From Siniperca chuatsi (taxonomy: Eukaryota; Chordata; Actinopteri; Centrarchiformes; Sinipercidae), in assembly GCF_020085105.1 (NCBI RefSeq), contig NC_058046.1:4686675-4750674 (forward strand): a DNA stretch of 64,000 nucleotides, given 5' to 3'. Below, in pieces: positions 53,701-64,000 of the stretch; within the stretch, counting starts at the first letter, position 1; the number at the start of each line of letters is the position of its first letter. The position numbers and the translations under genes are program-made. The notes below the pieces were generated by a model. It was not told the DNA's origin, searched no databases, and saw only the letters and a list, made by a program, of their open reading frames with translations.

Positions 53701-56700
53701 AATCATATTTTTTGTTCACACAAGCTACGAAGATGCATATATGCATGTTTTCATACATCTCTCAAAACACCAATTTCAGAGGCCCCACAATATTTGCTAT
53801 TTACCAGAAGTATTTGTTATGAGTTGTTCAGGTGAAGAACTTGCCTTCCTAATTTAGCGTCATTAGTAGCGTAGTTCTATATACATTCAAATACAGTTAT
53901 TATGCATTAATTATTGAATAGCTGAACATAAAACTTGAAAAACAACAGCTCTGGTTCACAGTTTAAAAGACTGGAAGGAGTCCACAAAGATGATCTCTGT
54001 GAGAGTTTCATAAAATGTCTTCATCAGCTTTTAAGGAAAAGCGAAATGTTTTTCCATTCTGTTTTAATTTTTGATCACAATTTTTTTATGATTGCACGCT
54101 AACGCTTCAGTTTTTCTTCTGTCACACAGAAACTGGAAGCCAAGTCCCTCATCAAACTTAACATTGCCAAGAACAACGATGGTGAATATGCATGTTGTCA
54201 ATGTACTTTAACCTTTAACGGATTCACGTAGAATCTAGGGACATAATAGGCCATTAGAGCCGAATAAACTTAATTTTCCTGATTCTAATCACCAAAATCA
54301 GCCAGTAGTTAGGGATAAAAAGGTCAAATCCACACTTATCTTACTGCACTGCTGTGTGTGAGAGCAGCTTGAAAAAGAAAATTTAACTTAAATAGTGTAA
54401 GAGGGTAATTTTTAGGAGAGGGATAAGAGTAAATTAAAGCAAGTGGAGGAGGAAGATGTGGGAGAAATTATATAATTCAGCAGGGAGCGCATTACATGAG
54501 GTACTTCTTGACTTCTGGAGGAGATGAGTTTTCAGCCTGTGGCAGCAGATTGAGAGTGACTCTGCCGCTCTGCTTGCTTCTGATTTTCTTTTAATTTTGT
54601 TCCAGGAAAGTATCACTGCCCTGTTCTGTACAATGTCTTCACAAACAATTCTCACATTGTTGCCAACAAGGTCACCGGCAATGTGTTTTCTTATGAGGTG
54701 GGTGAACTCACACATATTCCCTGCATTGATCCTCATACAAAAGGCAGATACTCAGCCAACATGGTCTCACAAGAAGCGGCCTTACATCACACCGAATTAC
54801 TTCTGTACAACACATGCTTTTCTAAACAAATTGAGGATTACACACTGTACAGAACAAGTTCCTCTGGTTTTACAGATCAATTTGACAAAGTAGAATCTGC
54901 CTTTTTAAAAACATGTTTTTTATTGTCTTATCAAAAAAAACAACAAGCAGAAGTCATATTACTATTGAACGACAATTAAAAATATATCAATTGAAACATA
55001 AAATAAACTTTATTTTTCCTTTCATCAAAATTAGTGACCTTGGTGTGCGCCAAGAGAGGCTTTTATTTTCTTACATATTTCTGTTTTCACTCAGGCTGTT
55101 GAGCAACTCAACATTAAGACCAAAAGTTTTAAAGATCTGCTGACCGACGAACCCTTTACCAGAAAGGACATTATAACACTCCAGGTGGGTTATTGCTTTA
55201 TTTTGGTTTGCAAAGTTGAAAGGACGTTATTTACTTTACGTGTAAAGTAACCTCTAATCTAATGGTTAAAATGTTTTTTTTTCTTTGTAGGACCCCACAA
55301 ACCTGGATAAATTCAATGTTTCCAACTTCTTCCATGTAAAAAACAACCTAAAGGTGTTGGATCCAGGTAAGTTATTGAACTGTTATCTGTCATTTGTAAA
55401 TTGACTATTTGTGATGGGGAATTCAGCTTTTTCGCTAAATTGTAATCAGGAATCGGGGTTAAACCTCGTTTGGAGTTAAGTCTTCATGGAATATGAAAGT
55501 GACAACATTTCCTTCCTCTTGCTCTCCTTTCCCTGGCACGGCTCAGAGGAGGAAAAGGCCAAGCAGCAACCGGGGTACCACCTAAAGAGCACCAATCTTG
55601 AGACCAGGGAGACCTTAGCTGAGCTGTACAAAGACTACAAGGGTGATCAGCTCCTGGCTTCCACTATGAAGGAGCCAGAGGCCAAGAAGACAGACAAATT
55701 AAACGCTGTAAGCAAAAACACTATGATGCTAAAGTTATTGAAAACTGCATAGTCCTACAAGAGGAGGAGAGAGGAATATGAAATGAAAAACAATATGGAA
55801 AGAGAAAGTTAGTGGTGAAAATATTTATGGAAAACCACCAAAGAAGACTTTAAAGAAACTAGTCTTCGATATCTACTCTTCCAGGAAATGGAAGTTGTTT
55901 AAGCAATTTACCAAAACCTTAAAAGGTAACGGGAGCTTATCAGTCAGTGGCTGCTGGTTCAAATCCCCAGACTGTCTGGGATAATCAATCAGCCAAACAT
56001 GCTAAAGTTTTTGCTGTTTATTGACTCAGCATTTAAATGACTGTGTAATTCATCCGTGTCTGTCAGAAAATAGTAGCTTCCAGGCATGCCAGGTTAAGGT
56101 ATTAAAGTCTTCATCATGAGAATTCATTAGTTTGCAACTGTAGAGTCCTTTTTTTTAATGAATAATTGATCAAACATGATTTATCAGATTTATTAATCAG
56201 TTCTTCAGTTGTGCATTAGTTTGGTGAAGAAGTGTATTTTTTACTTTGTACACAGGAGGGAGCCAATCACACAGTAATACATTGACAGTGTTGTGGGCAA
56301 CAAGACAAACAACTGCATCCAGAAACAGAACAAAGAACGTTTAGAGTGCAGGGAGGAAGAAAAATAATATTTTACACTTACTTACTTACTTAATGTAAAA
56401 ATAAAAAAGGCCCTGGCAATAAGAACATGTCATGGTCTAAAACATTAGCCACAGCGAGACATGGAATTGGAACAAAGGCCTTTTTAGATATGCAGCAGGT
56501 TTATATTCTTTATTTTAAAATACCTTCTAGATACTTACTTTGACCTTCCTACAGGCCTGCTCTCAGTCAAGTCCGGTTTGACTGTGGGGGAAGCAAACAC
56601 ACAAATGTGTGACAAAAAAGGTTAACCGCAGTCACATTACCACCGTGACTGTGTCCTTAACTAGGGGGGGATAAAGTCTGATTCAGTTTGAACGGCATCA

Positions 56701-58880
56701 TCGCCTCTTTTCTTATCGGCTCTCCTTTGATGCTACGCCATGTCTCGTTTTTGCGTCTGAGCTTTTCCTTGGTTGCTCTCCGTCTCGAGTTCACAGTCGA
56801 GGTGACGCTCTGACAGCCTCTGAGAGAACAGGGAATATAGGTCAGACGGAGCACACAAGGTAAAGTCTGTGCTTTCATGCGCCTTCACATGAACTAGAGC
56901 AGAAGAATGCTAAACCAGGACTGTAGAGTAGACTTGAGCTTTTGAAATCCATTTTCACTTCTCCGCTTTCATCTCCCTGAGTTGTTACACTAATGACCTA
57001 AATAACTCCTCCAATCTCATCATTGCATTGTTCGTGGTATTTTTGGATGTTGTATATTACAAATTTTAATCTACTATAATTTAATCTCAAAGAACCTTTA
57101 AAGCATCTCCAATGCCCCTTAATTATGAGATGGTAGAAATCTCTCCAAGCTGAGGGGGCTGTGCTCTTAATCATACAGAGGCTGTCATTAAGCTAGCTAG
57201 CACTTAGCACAAACGAGGGGACCAGCCAAGTATGTAGTTGGAAAGAGGTGTGGATGAGTGGGAAATATTAGTCTTCTACCGGCGGATGAAGCTTCAAGCT
57301 CCTCTATTGAGTAAGTGTCTACCCTGTTGAAGTGCCTCTGAGCAGAGAACCTGCTAGGCGTATTTAGCTGAGTGCTGCAAGTAATGTTTATTTTCATTAT
57401 TGATTTATCTTTCAGTTAGACTGTAAAATGTAATAATGAAAATAATGAAACACACCAGTCACATTTTCCCAGAGCACAGGGTGACGTCTTCAAATTGTAG
57501 TCTAAAACCCACAGATATAATTTATAGTGATATAGAACTAAGAAAAGCAGCAAATCCTCACATTTGAGAAGCTGGAATCAATCTTCAGCAATCAATTCAG
57601 CAGTCAGTCTTTGACATTATTGCTTGACCGTAACGATTAAATGACTTATAATTATTATTAATATTATTAATTTTGTTTTCTTTGACTAATCTAACAACTC
57701 AAATCAGTGCGAAAGCAGACCCATTATTACACTTAAAAGAGCATTTAATAATTGAGCATGAAAGCCCATTCTTAATCTTGGAAATAGACATAAACAGAAA
57801 ATCTCAACTCAAGGTCCACTTACTAGCTTTTTCCAGAACTTTCAAGCACACTTCATCCCATATTTTGTATTTCATTTCATATACGACGACCATTTTCAAA
57901 ACATAGGTCACATGATGGTAACTGAGCAAACATCCACTGATCGACACCCTGAGATGCGGTTGAAAGGTCCGGAAAAGGCTAGAAAAACTAAATGGACCTT
58001 GAGTTCAAATTTTATTTTATTTTGGTCAAGCAGTAGTAAATAAAATTACAAAGGTAATTCTTAGATATCTCCAGAGTTTGATTGTATTGTTAGTCAGTAT
58101 CAGTTGATCAATTGATGCTAAGATTTCGGCCATTCAACTCTTTTCTATCTGTACTTTTATTTTGAGAAAAGAAAAACTAGAAACTACCCATTCGATGGCT
58201 TTTGAAAACAGTCCTAACAAGTTAACCAACATCATAAAAGTATACATTAACAGGAGAAGAAGTGTTTTAAAAAGTAAGGTTAACGAACATGACATAAAGG
58301 CTGTAATTTTTCATTGTTTTATTTTTGTCCCCCCCCCCAAGGCCCACTACTCCACAGGCAGAGTGTCCGCCTCCTTTACTTCCACGGCCATGACTCCTGC
58401 AACAACACACGAAGCAGGCAAGTGAACATCTCACGCAAAAAAAAAACCTCTGCTGATTCCCAGCAAACAGTAACATTCACCTCTTCTGTCTTTTGTTGCT
58501 TTAATCTTTATTTATCCAGGGAAGACTGGCTAGTCATGCCTGCTCTCTTGCAGCTTCATGCTCACATAGTTGAATATAGCTGCAGGTGGGAGCTGCTCAG
58601 TTCGACTGTCAGCCTCTGAGCTGCTCCATGGGAGAGATTTGCTGTTATGCAACTGTATAGTAGGTCCAGTACACTTCAGAAGAGGAAGATAGTGTTTGGA
58701 TTTAGTGACCAAGTTCAGGTTTCTGAAAATGGATATAGTGTTGTTGTTGTTGTTGTTATTATGTATTTTTATGGATGTGTACCTTAGTCTAAGTAACATA
58801 GCATACTGAGACATGCGTCATCTTTACAGTGTGTATGTATGTATGTATGTATTTATGTATAATACTACTGTGTAATACAC

Positions 58881-58912
<32 letters not shown>

Positions 58913-61900
58913 GAGGTGTATATGTTGAAATATGTGTTTTTATGCAGGAAAGGATTTATATTTTAGTAGCCATGTTTCTATTAACATTTTTATTTCTTTG
59001 TATAACTTTGAATGACTTTTTTTTAGTTACTGTCTTATATACAGGCTAAACGGTAATTTAAAAAACTATTTGGATTGAAAAATTGTTCATAGGAGAATAA
59101 CACTTGCATAAATAACAACCTGCACTGCAGAGGCTCTGGGGGGTTTTAAAGGTCACAGATTTTACCTGCAGCAACATCAAGCTGAGACTCATAAACAATC
59201 AATAAAATCTTAAGATTGTTTTTCAAAATAACAGCCCCTGTCTGATTTGCCGGTCATAATCTAAAATGCTGCGATCTATAAAGAAACATAAAAATAACAA
59301 AATTATTATTTTTATGTTTTAGAGGCCATCGCAGATGACACTGTGCGTTACCAGTATGTGAAGAAAAAAGGCTACGTCCGTCTGCACACAAACAAGGGGG
59401 ACCTGAATCTTGAGTTGCACTGTGATAAGGTAATAACAGATACACAACAAAAATAAAATCCCTGACTAAACAACTGGAGGAAACAATGCTAATTCTTGTT
59501 GTAGTATTGGGGGGGGGGATGCTTCCAGATTCTTAGTTTCTTTGTCTCCCCAACTTAAAAAAAAGATGAGGAAGAAAGAATTCTAGTCATTAAATCACAG
59601 CCTTCCTTGTTACTGAACTGAGTGAGCCCTCATAGTTTTTCAAAATTTCCACATGATCATTGAAGGATAGATTTATAAGTAAAAAGGGACTTTGAAGTTC
59701 ATTTGAGATCATTCATGAGGTCTATATTTTCCGGCCCTTGGCAGGTACTGTTGGAAGGATGTTGAAAAGATAAAACACAGTATGGTCGGGCTTACAGTAC
59801 TTGAAGCCCTTATAGAGCCAATATCGTTTTATAAAAAATACATAAGTAAATGTTTGAGGTTAGCAATGTATAAATATAAACAAGAAATACATAGTTTTAT
59901 AAAAGAGGCCTGGTGTTTTTGACACTGAGGTGCTGATTCAGACTTGTTGATTTAATTCGCTGGTATAAGGTTCTCAAATAATGTTATTGTGACGTGGGTT
60001 TGGCTTGAGCAGGTGGTTAAATTGTATTTAGGGGTGACACATCCAAAACACTGAAATCAGCCTTTTGCAGAGTCTTTTCCCCAGGTTTCCAAGTTTACAT
60101 CTTGGCAAAAATGCGTTTCTTGTGTGCCTCCTTTTTTAAGGTTAGGTGTGGTGCTCCAGAGAGACAGCATGAGTTTCAGGAATGCATTTCTGCCCTGGTA
60201 ACCAGGCGCTTCATGTGCTTGGTTTTCATTGGCTTCTGAGCTGTCGAATCAGAATAATGAGGGGAAAGTTGCAGCGGTTAGACAACCTGCCCTCTGCGCC
60301 CCACATCCCCCCTCCTTACTCCCCAGTGGTTTTCACACAAGATTGCAGCTCTATTTGTGGCCTGCTGTTTATGAATTAATGAGTGCCGTTTCACTGTCAC
60401 ATAAATCCAGAACCCACCTCCCTTTTTAAGTGCCCATTTGCTCACTCAGCTTTGGATGTTTCGGTTGCCCCTCTCCTCGTTGTCCAACTTTGGTAAAATG
60501 TGAGGGGGCAGATGTTGGAGATTGGATTGACGCAGCCTGTACCTTAGTCACACATGAAATCGAGGAAGGTACAGTTTCATTATATTCAAAAGCACCGTGG
60601 ATATGGTAGATAGACTTCACCTGAGTGGGATGAAATAGGATGACTGTATTCAATTTTAAAAATAGTTTTGGATGACTAAGATGTAAATTTAGATACAGAC
60701 AAAAATCCAAATATTCCAATTAATTTCTTGGTGAGTCGAGTTTCAGGTTAAAATCAAATGACAAACAAATGACGCACAAATAACAAAGAAAATGAATGTG
60801 CAGGGAAAGGAAAAAAGCCCAAAAGGGCTTATTAATGACCTCTACCTAACTAATATAAAACAAATTCACACTGTTGAAAATATGAATGTTATGAGATATA
60901 ATAGTTACTACCTTTTCAAAGTAGATCTGGGTTAAAAGTAACAGGAATAAAACATTAAAGTTTACATTACAACAAATTAAAGTTACTACATAGGCTATTA
61001 GAACGCTCATTAAATGCACAGAATTCTGGCAGAATAATTGTTTAAATAGATTAAAAATACATTTTTAGTATTTAGTGTTAGTGCAGTTAATGAAATACTT
61101 CTCTTTATATTTTAGGCCGATTGCCTGGGAAATACTTGAAAAAGAGAAGAGACTGCAAGCATACATGAATTAGGAATTCGCTTTCTGTCGGCGTCAGCAA
61201 ACATTGTTTCCATGCTGACATCACTGATTGCTGACAGTTTTAGGCACCTAGGCTTGTTTCTATATTGGGTTACATTTTAAACATTCCCAGACTCAAACTC
61301 ACACACACAAAAGCATGCATGCAGACACGCTAAATTAACCACCATTACAGGGCAGCAGCAACAAGAGGCAGAAGAAGCCTGAATGTTAAAGAGAGAGATC
61401 TCTGACGTGAAAGTTTCTGGTTAAAAATCAAAATGATTAACATGAAAGTAGTGGCAAAAACACAAAAAGGAAAGGCTTGTATAATTTGACTTGTCATGCA
61501 TGTTATTCATACATGTACCAATAATCTGTTGTAACAGACAGTTTGTTATTGGAACTGTTTTTAGGTGGGGTTTTTTCTATTGCAAAAATCAGTTTTATGG
61601 CTAAAATCGTTAAAGTCAATCCAGTTTTTTTGTCCAGTGATTTAAAACAATAAGCCTCTTTGTACCAGAGAAAATCAGGGATTTATAATAGAGGGAAAAA
61701 GAGGCAGAGCGTTGAACCTCAACAAAATTGAGACGTTGGGGGAAATAAGACCAGTAGAGCTTAGAAGAACCTGTCACACAGTAAAAGGCAAATGAATAAA
61801 AATAGGTTTTTACGAAAGTATCTGGTGATTCTTGGAAACCACCAAACATTGTTGCCAATGGGTATAAGTTAGTTTCTCACACAAACGCACACAGAAGTGT

Positions 61901-63162
61901 TCCGCAAGACTGACGGTAGAAACAGTAGACCTGACCAGCGTCATAGTCAAAGCCACACCTCCCCCTTTGGGGACAAATACCAGCTTATTTCACAGAGTGC
62001 CAGTCAGTGAAAATTAGCCTCTGTCAGTGGGTGCGTTGTAATGATTTACAAGATGCCTAAAAGTTTTTATGACCCAGGATGTACCTTCAGCAAGAGGAAA
62101 AAATCCAGATGTTTGTATTTGTGCACCAACAAAACAGCTTTGTAGAAGAGTACTAAGCCTGGCTTCTAGCTATATAGATACGTGAGGGGGCCTCAGGCAA
62201 CAGTTGAACCCTACTTGACTTATGTGTATAACAAACACTTTCTAACAGGTCAGACAGAGTTGAAAAGTTGCAGGAAGACAAATTAAGTTAAATTCGTCAA
62301 GGCGCCTCAACCTCTCTGCACCCAGATGTCTTGTTAGTAGTTTCTGACCATATTTTATGAAAACAAATCAGGCTAAAATCTTTTAAAATTGCTATCCAAT
62401 AGTGAGTTTACCCAGGCAGTGGACATGGATAAAGTGCCAGTCTGCTTTGTGTGTGTTCCAGGTCACTTTGCTTAGTTGAATTAGTACTGAACAAAGAGCG
62501 ATTTGGGGTTTTGACATTTTATAAACGTGTAGAATGACAACACACATTTGTTGTGTTAAAAGTTGTCAGTCTTTGGCTGTGTTTTTTAAGCATGTCCGTT
62601 TCAAAAAGGATAATATCTGTATGGTGACTATTAGAGGACACCAGGCCAGGCTGCTATAAATGTAAAGTGGCATCAGGTAGGGATTGACATTCACCATCCA
62701 GTTTATCTAAATGTTACAAGATTGAGTGTGTGAGTGCGGGTATGTTACTGGGTTTATCAAAAGGTCTCCTCCTATTACAAACATTTGATTGATTTTGGCA
62801 CACAACATAGCACTTTCAGAAGGCTCAACAGTGATTTCTGACAACACTCTGTGTCTGTACTTACGTTTAGGCTGTGTTCTCAATGCTACTTACTAATTGT
62901 ACAACTCACCACTGATTTCAGTAACAATAAGCTTATAGAGCAGCTGAGCCCATTCAGTATGTTAAAAACTGGGAAACTGAATTGTATTGCTGAATGATCG
63001 TGTCAACAGCTGAGAATAATTGGGTTTTTTTATATATATATATAAACAATCTCTGCATGCTATTTCCTCCAGGTTCCCAAAGCTGGAGAGAATTTCATCC
63101 GTCTGTGTAAAAAAGGCTACTATGATGGGACAGTCTTCCACAGATCCATCCGGAATTTCATG
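50716..63162 (+). CDS. ppil2: PPIL2 (Cyp60/CYC4), U-box E3 ligase with cyclophilin-like domain, 5' part
   Basis: PPIL2 is a nuclear, spliceosome-associated U-box ubiquitin ligase with a cyclophilin fold. Exons in the window: 50716-50747, 50954-51003, 51973-52018, 52286-52348, 52891-52942, 54130-54181, 54606-54697, 55095-55184, 55291-55366, 55547-55707, 58342-58417, 59323-59429, 63073-63162; 987 nt, 329 residues, phases consistent at every junction. The N terminus MGKRQHQKDKMYITCSEYTH is diagnostic. U-box 1 spans about 42-98 (CSLSLQPFEYPVC, VPWIKKYGTNP) and a second U-box-like fold about 99-160 (GKYHCPVLYNVFTNN, LLTDEPFTRKDIITL). A charged linker follows (EEEKAKQQPGYHLKSTN; AHYSTGRVSASFTSTA). 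The cyclophilin domain starts near 279 (GYVRLHTNKGDLNLEL) and reaches FHRSIRNFM, with the active-site-position Arg at 323. The remaining exons lie beyond 64,000. Intron 11 has a GC donor; intron 12 is 3.6 kb with no coding feature seen. Confidence 0.95.
51590..51752. repeat. hAT-like MITE end with G12 tract in PPIL2 intron 2
   Basis: Ends TTGGGAACCACTGTACTAG, the inverse of the CAGTGGTTCCCAA end at 9,286 and of the element at 17,905. Contains 12 consecutive G at 51,602-51,613. Confidence 0.45.
53375..53676. mobile_element. 'Family A' MITE, best copy
   Basis: Edges AGTGCTGAAACAATTAGTC and AATAATTTGTTCCAGCT form an imperfect inverted pair. The centre holds CTGGTTCCAGCTTCTCACAT, found also at 21,870 and, inverted (TTTGAGAAGCTGGAA), at about 57,560. 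About 300 bp, in the PPIL2 intron 52,943-54,129. Confidence 0.55.
57540..57660. repeat. 'Family A' MITE fragment, inverted
   Basis: AGAAAAGCAGCAAATCCTCA and TTTGAGAAGCTGGAATCAAT are the reverse complement of the blocks at 21,870-21,915. PPIL2 intron 10. The rest of that 2.6-kb intron shows no gene or clear element. Confidence 0.45.
58342..58419 (+). other. ppil2: PPIL2 exon 11 with GC donor and C-tract acceptor
   Basis: Exon 58342-58417 (AHYSTGRVSASF...). Its donor reads GAAGCAG/GCAAGT, the standard form of a GC-AG intron. The only nearby GT would leave two bases of remainder and break the frame with the next exon, which must take one (G/AG = Glu). The acceptor tract before the exon is TTTTTGTCCCCCCCCCCAAG, pyrimidines almost all C with the AG preceded by A rather than C. 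Confidence 0.85.
58886..58911. repeat. (CA)n microsatellite
   Basis: About 13 CA units in PPIL2 intron 11, 50 bases after a GTAT repeat at 58,831-58,850. Confidence 0.85.
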
Positions 63163-64000
63163 GTAAGGACTTTGACCAGACAAAAAGTGCTCTTCTGTAG
63201 TTACGTACCTCCACTACAGCCCATCAGTGTACTTAAAATGGCTTTGGCACATTCTCAGATGCACAGTGGCAGGGTTACGACCAAATCAAAGCGCCACCTT
63301 TGGGGTTTCATGCTCCTCCCTGTTGGAAAGTCTGACTGCAGTGTTAACTAGACTATTTGACTAGTTAGACTATATTGGGTTAAACAGGAATACTGACATT
63401 TGTAAACTCCAAGTGAGATGTTATAACAGGTTCTTTGCAGATAAAAAAAAAAAGATCTAATCTTAGCAATTTTGGGTTCTGTTTTTTTTTTATTAGTGCG
63501 TAGAGGGACTGTCTCAACACTGGAAATGTCACCGGTTGAATTCTCACAACAGCCCCGTATGTTGTCAATGCAATAATATGTCGTTAAAATAATAAAGTTA
63601 AATAAAGTTGAGTGAATTAGTAGTCAGTGATTATCCTGAATTTAACATCCACTATCACAACACAAAATCTATTTTCAGTTTAACTGTTTCCCCCCTTACA
63701 TAACGTCGCTCAGATCCTCCTTGCTATGACATTTATTATGAATGTAAGTGATTAAAGTTCATGTCATGAAAAATCAGAAACTAGATTTAGGTTGATTTAT
63801 CTTCTACCACATTCCAGTATAAAAGTAGTGCAAGTCGCTCACTGACTGACTAGCTTTAACCAAAAATATAAATTAATTACTAACCACGCTATCATTCAAT
63901 GTTTTGTTACCTTGTCTTTTTTGTTGAATTAATAATAATATATATGAGTTTTTGCTGCTTCAGATATGAGTAAACACAGCTTTTGCTTTTGCTCTCCAAC
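63163..64000 (+). other. ppil2: Start of PPIL2 intron 13
   Basis: Opens GTAAGG at 63,163. The next PPIL2 exon should begin with the conserved continuation after FHRSIRNF, and no such sequence with an acceptor is seen before the window ends. Confidence 0.6.

Noticed and set aside
54434-54979. Overlapping frames around PPIL2 exon 54606-54697
   Set aside because: They are exon plus read-through into intron, or antisense; splice phases fix the real exon.

Overview
The window is animal nuclear DNA from what looks like a ray-finned (teleost) fish. Genes have short exons with standard GT/AG borders and long AT-rich introns. The deduced proteins follow vertebrate ASCC2, SLC39A14, STAMBP and PPIL2 closely. 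The intergenic and intronic repeats (tRNA-derived SINE with an ATGG tail, L2-like LINE, hAT-like MITEs, piggyBac) are typical of teleosts. No species can be named from sequence alone. All gene identities rest on recognising protein motifs and family sequences by eye; no search was run.

Layout. At 1-2,016 on the minus strand is the 5' part of ASCC2: five exons, the gene leaving the window at base 1, and a compact ETS/NRF1-type promoter. From about 4.9 to 33.9 kb on the minus strand is SLC39A14 (ZIP14), a zinc/iron/manganese transporter, with eight coding positions, two alternative versions of coding exon 3 (the exon 4 pair of the mammalian numbering), a probable 5' noncoding exon at 27.1-27.3 kb and a probable first exon at 33.6 kb. 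From 34 to 40.2 kb there is an island of mobile DNA holding one intact tRNA-Pro(TGG) gene, a frameshifted piggyBac transposase relic and a decayed LINE with RNase H and C-terminal zinc-knuckle remnants. From 40.25 to 48.65 kb on the plus strand is a complete STAMBP (AMSH) gene, ten exons, predicted 460 residues. From 50.6 kb on the plus strand is PPIL2, of which 13 coding exons (329 residues) lie in the window; the rest of its cyclophilin domain lies beyond base 64,000.

How the genes relate. ASCC2 (K63-ubiquitin reader in ribosome quality control and alkylation repair), STAMBP (K63-specific deubiquitinase of endosomes) and PPIL2 (U-box ubiquitin ligase with a cyclophilin fold) are all ubiquitin-pathway proteins, but each has its own promoter and nothing in the sequence shows shared control, so I treat this as neighbourhood only.

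Most notable observations: the equal-length (170 nt), 58% identical mutually exclusive exon pair of SLC39A14; a 65-bp perfect palindrome in its last intron; a five-unit, 18-bp in-frame minisatellite inserted in the STAMBP linker just before its STAM-binding motif; a GC-AG intron in PPIL2 next to a C-only acceptor tract; and two copies of the same LINE 3' tail lying just upstream of the STAMBP and PPIL2 start regions. I found no undescribed multi-gene system.
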